NCBI GenBank assembly: GCA_001916965.1
Contig: MNTL01000050.1
Span: 1 to 64,000 of the forward strand
Length of the DNA: 64,000 bases
Source of the DNA: Roseburia sp. CAG:10041_57
Lineage (GTDB): Bacteria > Bacillota > Clostridia > Lachnospirales > Lachnospiraceae
Direction of reading: 5' to 3'
Notes under the pieces: generated by a model
Told to the model about the DNA's origin: nothing
Database searches by the model: none
The model's input: the letters and a program-made list of their open reading frames with translations, nothing else
Shown here: piece by piece, positions 33,997 to 41,511 of the stretch
Position numbering within the stretch: position 1 is the stretch's first letter
Layout: every line of letters starts with the position of its first letter
Position numbers and translations under genes: made by a program

Positions 33997-35070
33997 TCAT
34001 TTCTCTATTGGTGTTGTATCAAGCTTCATAAACATGGTAAAGGCAAAGCCAAGCACGAATCCCACCACGCAGGTTCCAAGAAATCCCCAGAAACCATCCC
34101 CGAAATAAACCGGCAATGTAGGAAGCCCCGGGAAAGCAAATGCAATCGCATGTGCACCGGTAAATCCCGTAAGTGCCCCTCCTATAGCGCCCCCTGCGCA
34201 GACTGCAGCCATAGGTTTCTTCAGTGGAAGATTCACACCAAACATCGCAGGCTCTGTCACACCAAATACGGCAGATATCACAGCGGACAGGATACGGCTT
34301 TTACATGCAGAGTCCTGTACCCGGAAGGCGACAGCCAATGCTGCCCCTCCCTGTGCCATGGCTGCCGCCCCAATGAAAGGAAGTATGGTATCTTCTCCAT
34401 ATAATGCAATATTCAACATAACGATTGGAACCAGACTCCAGTGGAAGCCAAATATTACCATGATCTGTATCAGCCCTCCAAGGAAGAAGCCTGATACATA
34501 AGGATTCCAGTCATAGACATAGGTATATCCAGATGCCAGAATGTCTCCAAACCAGGTGCCCATCGGTCCGAATAAGGTGAGCGTCACGACACCGGTCACA
34601 ATGATTGATAATAATGGGACAAGAAATCCACTGATTATCTCAGGTATAACCCGCTTCCAGAACCTCTCTGTAAAATGCAGGAAGCCTACTGCCATCAGTA
34701 TAGGCAAAACACTGGATGGATACGTTGCCTTTGTCACAGGAATCCCTGCAAAGTTAATCTTCTGCGCTGCATCAAAAGCCTGTGTCAATTGCGGATACAG
34801 AAGAACCCCTGCAACAACCACCGCTGTAAATTTATCGCATTTGAACTGCTCTGCTGCCGTAAAGGCAATAAAAACAGGCAAAAAATAGAAAAATGCATCT
34901 GCGATGGCATTACAGATCAGATACGTGCCACTATCCTGGGCTATCCATCCAAGACTTACAAACAATGCCAAAAATCCTTTCGTAATCCCCGCTGCAGTCA
35001 TGATATTGATAATCGGCATAAAAATGGCTGAAATCGCCGCAATAATCCGATTAAGCACTGAATTTCTCAT
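33997..35070 (-). CDS. PTS EIIC permease, glucose/beta-glucoside superfamily, stand-alone
   Basis: A 357-residue polytopic protein resembling the EIIC domain of the beta-glucoside (BglF) type: IAAISAIFMPIINIMTAAGITKG, IADAFFYFLPVFIAFTAAEQF, GGLIQIMVIFGFHWSLVPI and AVFGVTEPAMFGVNLPLKKPM, the sugar-binding loop. No EIIB or EIIA domain is attached or nearby. It ends the uxuA-uxuB operon, so it may import a glucuronate-containing sugar or glycoside using EIIA/EIIB proteins encoded elsewhere, or act without phosphorylation. The start is 11 bases after uxuB. Confidence 0.85.
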   Translation of the reverse strand: MRNSVLNRIIAAISAIFMPIINIMTAAGITKGFLALFVSLGWIAQDSGTYLICNAIADAFFYFLPVFIAFTAAEQFKCDKFTAVVVAGVLLYPQLTQAFDAAQKINFAGIPVTKATYPSSVLPILMAVGFLHFTERFWKRVIPEIISGFLVPLLSIIVTGVVTLTLFGPMGTWFGDILASGYTYVYDWNPYVSGFFLGGLIQIMVIFGFHWSLVPIVMLNIALYGEDTILPFIGAAAMAQGGAALAVAFRVQDSACKSRILSAVISAVFGVTEPAMFGVNLPLKKPMAAVCAGGAIGGALTGFTGAHAIAFAFPGLPTLPVYFGDGFWGFLGTCVVGFVLGFAFTMFMKLDTTPIEK

Positions 35071-35081
35071 ACAGGCTCCTC

Positions 35082-36692
35082 TTATACGTATTTCGCAAGT
35101 GTAGCTTCTACAGCACCTTTACCAGCCAACATTTCCACAAAATACTGCTCTGTCAGTTCTCCAAGACCTGCCTCATACAGATTCACGCCAAATATCTTCT
35201 CATTTGACAGAATCGGTGCTACCTTCTCATGAACCTGTGTATCTCCAAACTTCAAGTCAGCTACATAAGGGCATACGGTGTCCAGCATAGGATCTGCACT
35301 CAGTGTAAAAGCCTCTCCCTTATCATCTATGCCACACAGATACCGCAGCCAGCCAGCAAAGACAAGTGGGATTCTCTTTAAGCTGCTTACAGACAGTTCC
35401 CCTGAACGCTGATATGCCTTAATCGTCTCACCAAAACGGATTCCCAGCTTCTGAGAAGTATCTGTAGCGATACGCTGTGGCGTATCAGGCATGAAAGGAT
35501 TCGGGATTCTGATATTTACCACTTCATCAATGAACTTCTTCGGGTCAATTACTCCTGGATTTACTACTACAGGAAGTCCCTCTTCATAGCCTATTACCTC
35601 TACCAGCTTCTTCAATACCGGGTTATCCATTTCCTTGGATATCAAGGTATAGCCAAGCAGACAGCCAAATACAGCAAGCGCAGTATGTAACGGGTTCAGG
35701 CATGTGCAGACTTTCATCTTCTCGACACGGTCTACCGTTTCTCTTGCAGTGAAGATTACACCGCCTTCTTCCAGTGCAGGTCTTCCATTGGGGAAATTAT
35801 CCTCAATAACCAGATACTGGCATTCCTCTGCATTGACAAAAGGCGCTACATAAGTATTCTTGCCGGTAATTACAGGCTCCAGATTTTCCACTCCTGCCAT
35901 CCGAAGCATATCTTCTACAGAAGCGTCCGGTCTTGGGGTAATCTTATCAATCATGGACCAGGGGAAGCTGACCTTATGTGCATCCTCTACATAAGCCAGG
36001 AAGCCTTTCTCTACCAATCCTCTCTGTTCCCAGCCCTGTGCAAAAGCATGGATTGCCTGATATAACTTGTCTCCATTGTGAGAACAGTTATCCATGCTCA
36101 CCATTGCAATGGGCAATGCGCCTGCCTGATAACGGGCATATAGAAGTGCTGCTACTTTACCAATATAGCTGACAGGTCTTTCTGTTCCCTGCTCCATATC
36201 CTGTGCAGCTGCCGGTAATATACTGCCCTTGCCATCCACCAGACTGTATCCCTTCTCAGTAATTGTAAAGCTTGCCATCTGTAAACTTGGATTGGTGAAT
36301 ATTTGTGACAGTCGTGTCATGTTCTGTGTATTATCACTGTCCAGTGTCAGCGCTTCCATAATACTTCCTACTACTGTCTTATCCACATTTCCATCTGCTT
36401 TTAAAGTAGCCAGGATCCCCAGATTATCATGAGGCTGATACATTTTATCAATGATCTCATAATCATATCCTTCTACTGCAATCAGTCCGGTCTTCATTTT
36501 TCCTGCATTCAGCAGCTCCTGTACTACATTTGCCTGAAAAGCACGGAAAATATTGCCGGCTCCGAAATGCACCCAGACAGGATGTTCTGCTGTCTCTTTA
36601 CGTACCTGTTCCATTGAAAATGCAGGAAGGACAAAGCCTGCCTTCTCCCACTCCTGTCTATGTTCAAATACACCATCATAAGATAATTTCAT
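35082..36692 (-). CDS. uxuB: D-mannonate oxidoreductase (fructuronate reductase)
   Basis: A mannitol-dehydrogenase-family NAD-dependent oxidoreductase of 536 residues. VHFGAGNIFRAFQANVVQEL near residue 36 is the nucleotide-binding loop, and KVCTCLNPLHTALAVFGCLLGY carries the conserved Asn/His of the active site. With uxuA just upstream, the expected reaction is fructuronate to mannonate. Length fits the UxuB/YjmI group. It follows uxuA by six bases. Confidence 0.92.
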   Translation of the reverse strand: MKLSYDGVFEHRQEWEKAGFVLPAFSMEQVRKETAEHPVWVHFGAGNIFRAFQANVVQELLNAGKMKTGLIAVEGYDYEIIDKMYQPHDNLGILATLKADGNVDKTVVGSIMEALTLDSDNTQNMTRLSQIFTNPSLQMASFTITEKGYSLVDGKGSILPAAAQDMEQGTERPVSYIGKVAALLYARYQAGALPIAMVSMDNCSHNGDKLYQAIHAFAQGWEQRGLVEKGFLAYVEDAHKVSFPWSMIDKITPRPDASVEDMLRMAGVENLEPVITGKNTYVAPFVNAEECQYLVIEDNFPNGRPALEEGGVIFTARETVDRVEKMKVCTCLNPLHTALAVFGCLLGYTLISKEMDNPVLKKLVEVIGYEEGLPVVVNPGVIDPKKFIDEVVNIRIPNPFMPDTPQRIATDTSQKLGIRFGETIKAYQRSGELSVSSLKRIPLVFAGWLRYLCGIDDKGEAFTLSADPMLDTVCPYVADLKFGDTQVHEKVAPILSNEKIFGVNLYEAGLGELTEQYFVEMLAGKGAVEATLAKYV

Positions 36693-36698
36693 ATTGCT

Positions 36699-37772
36699 TT
36701 AACCCCGCTTTGCATTTTTATCAATTGCTTCCCATAAGCCGTTCAGATATGCCGCACCAAGTGCTCTGTCATACAGACCATATCCCGGCATAGCCACTTC
36801 ACCCCAGATCATACGTCCGTGGTCTGGTCTGATTGGTCCATCAAAGCCGATTTCATAGAGTGCTTTCATGATCTCGTACATATCAAAGCTTCCATCACTG
36901 GATAAATGGGCGGACTCTTCAAAGTCTGTCGGAGAATTAAATTTCAGGTTTCTCACATGAGCGAAATGAATTCTGCCCTTGAGGGAACGGATCATATCCG
37001 GCAGATTGTTCTCCAGATTGGTTCCATAGGAGCCTGAGCAGAAGGTCACACCATTGTGTGGGTTATCTACCATATGCATCATGCGTAGTATATTTTCTTT
37101 ATTGATAATGATCCGCGGCAGGCCAAATACGCTCCATGCGGGATCATCCGGGTGAATTGCCATATTGATATCATATTTATCACAGGTCGGCATGATACGC
37201 TCCAGGAAATATTTCAGATTTGCAAAAAGCTTCTCATTGTCAACATCCTGATACATCTCAAAGAGTTCTTTCACTCTCGCCATACGCTCAGGCTCCCAGC
37301 CAGGCATAACGAAACCATTAGAATCAGAATCAATGGATGCAAACATCTCTTCCGGCTTCAATGCATCCACTGCTGCCTGATTGTATGCCAGCACGGTAGA
37401 ACCATCCGGTCTTTTTCTTGCCAGTTCTGTTCTTGTCCAGTCAAATACAGGCATGAAGTTATAACATACCATATGAATATCTTCCTGTCCCAGGCGTTCC
37501 AGTGTTGTAATATAATTCTCTATGTACTGCTCTCTGTCGGGAGAACCAATCTTAATTGCATCATGAATATTCACACTTTCAATTCCTGCAATCGTGAGCC
37601 CTGCTGCCTCTACTTCTTTCTTCATGGCACGGATATCTTCCAAAGACCATGCCTCTCCTGGAACAGAATCATACAGTGTCGTAATCACACTCTTCACCCC
37701 AGGAATCTGACGAATCTGCTCCAGTGTAACAGAATCATGTTTACTGCCATACCATCTTAATGTCATCTGCAT
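36699..37772 (-). CDS. uxuA: Mannonate dehydratase
   Basis: UxuA converts D-mannonate to 2-keto-3-deoxygluconate in glucuronate degradation. The 357-residue TIM-barrel enzyme starts MQMTLRWYGSKHDSVTLEQI; family blocks include MVCYNFMPVFDWTRTEL, MAIHPDDPAWSVFGLPRI, VTFCSGSYGTN and IHFAHVRNLKF, with PIRPDHGRMIWGE near the end. ATG 37772 follows GGAGG; ATG 37787 lies before this SD. First gene of the uxuA-uxuB-EIIC operon. No kdgK or kdgA is in the window. Confidence 0.95.
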   Translation of the reverse strand: MQMTLRWYGSKHDSVTLEQIRQIPGVKSVITTLYDSVPGEAWSLEDIRAMKKEVEAAGLTIAGIESVNIHDAIKIGSPDREQYIENYITTLERLGQEDIHMVCYNFMPVFDWTRTELARKRPDGSTVLAYNQAAVDALKPEEMFASIDSDSNGFVMPGWEPERMARVKELFEMYQDVDNEKLFANLKYFLERIMPTCDKYDINMAIHPDDPAWSVFGLPRIIINKENILRMMHMVDNPHNGVTFCSGSYGTNLENNLPDMIRSLKGRIHFAHVRNLKFNSPTDFEESAHLSSDGSFDMYEIMKALYEIGFDGPIRPDHGRMIWGEVAMPGYGLYDRALGAAYLNGLWEAIDKNAKRG

Positions 37773-37796
37773 AGGAATAACCTCCATATTCTCATA

Positions 37797-37845
37797 AATA
37801 AAAAATACCTATCCAGGACGATTCTTGCCGTCTCCGGATAGGTAT
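37797..37845 (-). terminator. Strong hairpin terminator ahead of uxuA
   Basis: Minus-strand stem ATACCTATCC / GGATAGGTAT followed by TTTTTTATTT. It ends the PadR-CPBP transcript and lies only about 30 bases upstream of the uxuA start codon, so it could also act as an attenuator in the uxu leader. Confidence 0.8.
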
Positions 37846-37872
37846 ATTGTATCGGATTATTGCAGTTATTTC

Positions 37873-37900
37873 ATTGTAATATTTGTTGTGTAGTTTGCAA
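37873..37900 (-). promoter_or_regulatory. Possible uxuA promoter upstream of the hairpin
   Basis: Minus strand TTGCAA (37900-37895) and TACAAT (37878-37873) with a 16-base spacer. Transcripts from here would pass through the terminator at 37797-37845 before uxuA. Confidence 0.5.
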
Positions 37901-37964
37901 AAATTGCTGTTCCTGATACATTATAAAATCATATTCCCATACGCCATATACCTTATGACTTGTT

Positions 37965-38300
37965 CTACGAGTCTTCATAATCTCCTCCAAGGACTTTATC
38001 CGCATAATCTACCAACAGGCGAAGCCGGCTGATCTCCTCGTTCAGGACCGTCCTGCCTTCCTGTGTCAACTGATAAAGTCTCTTCCTCTTATCTTCAGGA
38101 TCATCACTTTCTATCTCAATAATCCATCCCTTCTTCAACATATTACTGACAGCGCCATACATCGTTCCTGAGCCGATCTTCACATTGCCATCTGATATCG
38201 CAGCCACCTTCTGCATGATTCCATAACCATGTCTGGGTCTGTCATACAGACATAATAATATATAAAAATAGCTCTCTGTTAACGATTCCTGCTTCTTCAT
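37965..38300 (-). CDS. PadR family transcriptional regulator
   Basis: A 111-residue PadR-type winged-helix repressor: LTESYFYILLCLYDRPRHGYGIM and GSGTMYGAVSNMLKKGWI are the recognition-helix region, and KRKRLYQLTQEGRTVL the wing. PadR proteins usually repress their own operon and a neighbouring membrane gene. Here the gene lies 30 bases downstream of a CPBP-family gene and probably shares its promoter, which contains a perfect palindrome. ATG 38300 is 13 bases from GAAAGG; a GTG at 38312 is also in frame. Confidence 0.9.
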   Translation of the reverse strand: MKKQESLTESYFYILLCLYDRPRHGYGIMQKVAAISDGNVKIGSGTMYGAVSNMLKKGWIIEIESDDPEDKRKRLYQLTQEGRTVLNEEISRLRLLVDYADKVLGGDYEDS

Positions 38301-38330
38301 TCTGTTTCCCACACCTTTCAGTGGTTGATT

Positions 38331-39227
38331 TTACGCTGATACCTTACCTGCACGCATCCCCTTCGTGAGAGGATATAACACTGCTGCACTGATTACTATG
38401 ATGATAATTGCTACCGGCACTGTCGGTACACTTTCCGGTAATACTGCCAGCAATGATGGCATAAAGTTATTGACCATATGCATCAGAATACATGGATATA
38501 CGGATTTCGTTCTGTATGCTGTATACCCAAGTGCAAGTGCCAGAGGAAGTACATACAGTCCCTGCATGATATTCATATGATAGATTCCAAACAGAACCGC
38601 CTGAATGATAATCGCTGCCACAACCGGTAAATTCTTCTCAAGCAATCTGAAGATAATACCTCTGAAGATCAATTCCTCTCCAATCGGAGCGATGATCACT
38701 ACTGTCAAGGCTGCTATCAAAGCACTGCCACTCAGAGAAAATCCCATTAATTCCTGATATGTTTCCATGGAACCCGGAACCAGCGCACCGATGATCTGAG
38801 ACAGCAATAAAGCAATTCCGTAACATCCAATTGCTGTAACCACTACAACAGCAATATTCCTTCCATTGATAAGCTCCTTAAAATCCTGCTTCTGCTGCTG
38901 GGTATACTTCTTCACAATGCCAAAGCGATACCATAACAGTGCTGCTACAGCACAGATTATTGTCGTAATCATAAGCAGATCCGTCATAAAGCCGGATTCT
39001 GAAATCTGCTGCATATAAAGCTCCTGACTCATCTCAATATCTCCGCCAGTCTGCGCCATGCACTTCACCATATACACACCCGCACCAACACCACTGACCG
39101 TCACCTGAATCGCCAGAAAAGCCAATAATGTCAGAAGCGCCAAAACCACACCCTTGACCGGCTTCTTCTTAACCTGCACAGCCTGCTGTTCCTGCTGCAC
39201 TGCTACATTCATATTATTCGTATCCAT
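38331..39227 (-). CDS. CPBP family intramembrane metalloprotease
   Basis: A 298-residue membrane protein of the CPBP (Abi/CAAX protease, PF02517) family with about seven to eight membrane helices. Family motifs are APIGEELIFRGIIFRLL (EExxxR) and AVLFGIYHMNIMQGLYVLPLALALGY (the FxxxH motif), and a later HMVNNF. Such proteases are linked to peptide or bacteriocin maturation and immunity; the substrate is unknown. ATG 39227 follows GAGGAG. A GTG at 39326 would add 33 atypical residues and lies close to another AGGCATGG motif, so the longer start cannot be excluded. Confidence 0.85.
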   Translation of the reverse strand: MDTNNMNVAVQQEQQAVQVKKKPVKGVVLALLTLLAFLAIQVTVSGVGAGVYMVKCMAQTGGDIEMSQELYMQQISESGFMTDLLMITTIICAVAALLWYRFGIVKKYTQQQKQDFKELINGRNIAVVVVTAIGCYGIALLLSQIIGALVPGSMETYQELMGFSLSGSALIAALTVVIIAPIGEELIFRGIIFRLLEKNLPVVAAIIIQAVLFGIYHMNIMQGLYVLPLALALGYTAYRTKSVYPCILMHMVNNFMPSLLAVLPESVPTVPVAIIIIVISAAVLYPLTKGMRAGKVSA

Positions 39228-39356
39228 ACTACCACTCCTCATTTCCGCGTACTCACCTTGCGCATTGCAACCCGTGTCCAGTACGCACAAACACAGATTC
39301 CATGTGTGAAACTTCAACTCCTTCACACCATGCCTCTCTCTAATGTATAGTCACCT

Positions 39357-39421
39357 GATATGTCGTGCAGCGATATATCAGGCGTTGGATATATCATAGC
39401 ACGACATATGTCGAGTGTCAA
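39357..39421 (-). promoter_or_regulatory. Promoter and putative PadR operators for the CPBP-padR operon
   Basis: Minus strand TTGACA (39421-39416) and TATGAT (39398-39393) with a 17-base spacer. The spacer contains the perfect palindrome CGACATATGTCG (39402-39413). A second inverted repeat, TGATAT...ATATCA (39357-39380), lies just downstream of the start. ATGT/ACAT half sites are typical of PadR operators, supporting autorepression. Confidence 0.7.
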
Positions 39422-39631
39422 CATATTATTTAAAATTTAAGTATCAAATTTAAGTAGCTATTCAAAAACCTATACGCAAAGTCTCATCTTTGATGCTTTA
39501 CTTTTGCGCATAGGGTTACTTCGCTATGCAAAATATGCTACACTATCCTTAACTAAAAAAGCTTCTCCACTCAAATGTACTCTCAGAGTTTTCTAAATGA
39601 AGCATTCTGAGATAGATTTTCGATATACAAT

Positions 39632-39670
39632 GACATTTTCGCAGTGCGTACATGGTATGTACGACGTGAA
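39632..39670. repeat. Imperfect 39-bp palindrome
   Basis: ATTTTC and GAAAAT form the outer arms and GCGTACAT / ATGTACG the inner arms around a GGT centre. No T run follows, so it is not an obvious terminator. It lies about 220 bases upstream of the AraC start and could be an operator or part of a decayed mobile element. Confidence 0.5.
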
Positions 39671-39707
39671 AATGGAAGCAGTATCTTTCACACAATTTAC
39701 AGATACA

Positions 39708-39860
39708 GAATCGAACAGATTCAACAATGCAGAAGCAGGCACTCTGCAGCCGTCGGTACTTAGTGTGCACAGCCGCAGGCGCATGCGCACTTACGTACCC
39801 GCTACGAGCTGCAGCGTAGCGAGAGCGTGCCTGTGTTGCATTGTTCAATCTGTCCGATTC
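39708..39860. repeat. MITE-like imperfect palindromic element, copy A
   Basis: The ends are inverted repeats: GAATCGAACAGATTCAACAA at the left and GAATCGGACAGATTGAACAA on the opposite strand at the right, each continuing into TGCA...CAGGCAC. The middle has the hairpin GCTACGAGCTGCAGCGTAGC (39801-39820). The same layout and many identical blocks recur in copy B near 49.9 kb. It carries no gene. Confidence 0.7.
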
Positions 39861-39892
39861 GTCCCACTCTCAATCCCCAGAAAGGACACCCC

Positions 39893-40768
39893 ATGCACAA
39901 GAAAGACCTCCAGACCACCTTTAGTACAAGGCAATTCATGTATTCCGAGGACTTTGAAGTCTATTACTACAGTGACCTGCCCCTGAAAGCAGTCAGTCCA
40001 CATACACATAATTATTATGAATTCTACTTCTTTCTGGAAGGAAATGTAGATATTCATGTCGAGGATAAAACATACCATATCAAAAATGGTGATTTCCTGC
40101 TGATTCCCCCACATGTGACCCACTACCCGGTATTTTTGGATCATACAACACCATACCGCCGTTTCATTCTGTGGATCAGTACCGATTACTGTAACCGCCT
40201 CATGGAATCTTCTTTAGATTATGGTTATCTCTTACAGAATGTCACCACGACACACAATTATTCCTTTTCCAATGATGTCATCACCTTTAACCGCATCCAG
40301 TCCCAGATATTCGAACTGATCGAAGAGGTAAAAAGCAACCGTTTCGGCAGAGATGCCAAAATTGCCCTTCAGGTCAATTCTCTGCTTCTGTATCTGAACC
40401 GGCTGATCTACGAACGCAGCCACATGGCTGGAGCTTCTTCTGAGAAAGAATTGCATCTGGCTATCTGCGATTTTATTAACAATCACCTGGAAGAAGACTT
40501 ATCCCTGGAGCGCCTGGAAAAAGAGTTTTTTGTAAGTAAATATTATATTTCCCACACCTTCAAAGATAAGATTGGACTCTCTCTCCATCAATATATCAGC
40601 AAAAAAAGATTGCAGGCCTGTCGGTCTGCAATCGCAAGCGGAGCCTCTATCAGCTCTACATATGAACTATATGGTTTCAGTGACTATTCTGCATTCTTTC
40701 GTGCTTTTAAAAAAGAATACGGACTGTCACCCAAGGAATACCGGGATATGACTACTCTTCTGTCTTGA
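39893..40768 (+). CDS. AraC family transcriptional regulator
   Basis: A 291-residue regulator with an N-terminal cupin sensor domain (SPHTHNYYEFYFFLEGNVDI, about residues 35-55; DFLLIPPHVTHYPVF) and a C-terminal double helix-turn-helix (DLSLERLEKEFFVSKYYISH and YELYGFSDYSAFFRAFKKEYGLSPKEYR). The sensor suggests sugar or similar metabolite control. ATG 39893 is preceded by AGAAAGG; the longer frame upstream runs into the repeat element and is rejected. Its 3' end overlaps the convergent alarmone synthetase gene by 17 bases. Confidence 0.9.
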   Translation: MHKKDLQTTFSTRQFMYSEDFEVYYYSDLPLKAVSPHTHNYYEFYFFLEGNVDIHVEDKTYHIKNGDFLLIPPHVTHYPVFLDHTTPYRRFILWISTDYCNRLMESSLDYGYLLQNVTTTHNYSFSNDVITFNRIQSQIFELIEEVKSNRFGRDAKIALQVNSLLLYLNRLIYERSHMAGASSEKELHLAICDFINNHLEEDLSLERLEKEFFVSKYYISHTFKDKIGLSLHQYISKKRLQACRSAIASGASISSTYELYGFSDYSAFFRAFKKEYGLSPKEYRDMTTLLS

Positions 40769-41438
40769 TAATTCCTGTTACATCACTTATTGTATTGTTG
40801 TCAATTCTGTTGCGGATCTGCTGCATACGCTTATCCAGCTGGCAGATAAGGTCCGCACAGTATTTTAACTCTTCTGAAATGCTCTCTGCATTCTCAACGT
40901 CTTTCTTGTATTTCATCTTATGCTCAAGGCTTGCCCAGAAATCCATCGCAATCGTACGGAACTGTACCTCTACACGCATATGCTTCTTCTCCCCGGTAAG
41001 GAATATGGGAATATCCAGTATCAGGTGCAGGCTTCTATATCCATTAGGCTTTGGATTCTTAATGTAATCCTTCATCTCAATCAATATGATATCATCCTGC
41101 TTTAGCAGGCATTCCACCAGCTTATAGATATCTTCCGGGAAAGAGCAGATTACGCGGATTCCTGCAATATCAGTCAGATTCTTTTCTATATTTTCTATGG
41201 AAAAAGGTATCCCCTTTCGCTGCATTTTGCCATAAATGCTCTCAGGACTTTTTAATCTGGCTTTGATGGATTCAAAGGGATTGCGGCTGTTCACCAGTGC
41301 AAGCTCCTTATTCAGTACCTCCAGCTTCGTCTGTACCTCCAGCATCGCACATTCATACTGCATCATAAGATGCATGAACGGCTCCAGATATTCTTCCTTT
41401 AATTCTTTGATTGCCCCTAATTCTGTCTTCGTATCCAA
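40752..41438 (-). CDS. Small alarmone synthetase (RelQ-like GTP pyrophosphokinase)
   Basis: A single-domain (p)ppGpp synthetase of about 228 residues with no hydrolase, TGS or ACT domain. Synthetase motifs: RLKSPESIYGKMQRKGI, ITDIAGIRVICSF-like LTDIAGIRV, NPKPNGYRSLHLIL, RVEVQFRTIAMDFWASLEHKMKYK. RelQ-type enzymes act as tetramers. By analogy with neighbours I start it at TTG 41438, 13 bases from AGAAGGG in an AGAAGGGCATGG context; an ATG at 41450 lies one base from the SD. The stop lies inside the convergent AraC gene's last codons. Confidence 0.9.
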   Translation of the reverse strand: MDTKTELGAIKELKEEYLEPFMHLMMQYECAMLEVQTKLEVLNKELALVNSRNPFESIKARLKSPESIYGKMQRKGIPFSIENIEKNLTDIAGIRVICSFPEDIYKLVECLLKQDDIILIEMKDYIKNPKPNGYRSLHLILDIPIFLTGEKKHMRVEVQFRTIAMDFWASLEHKMKYKKDVENAESISEELKYCADLICQLDKRMQQIRNRIDNNTISDVTGIIKTEE

Positions 41439-41511
41439 TCTGCTTACCATGCCCTTCTGTCTTATTTACTTGTAATAATAACTATTTAGAACCCCATTCG
41501 CAAAATCGCTG

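Larger units (their letters stand above)
39228..39892. other. Long intergenic region rich in palindromes
   Basis: Between the CPBP-padR operon and the AraC gene. Besides the promoter (39357-39421) it holds a direct repeat AAATTTAAGTA near 39434-39455, a stem-loop with arms at 39469-39481 and 39501-39514 (CCTATACGCAAAG / CTTTTGCGCATAGG), a second small stem at 39508-39529, a palindrome with ATTTTCG ends at 39632-39670, and the repeat element at 39708-39860. I see no gene with start signals. Confidence 0.6.

Noticed and set aside
39827..39892. 22 extra N-terminal residues of the AraC regulator
   Set aside because: They are encoded by the right end of repeat element copy A; ATG 39893 has the SD.
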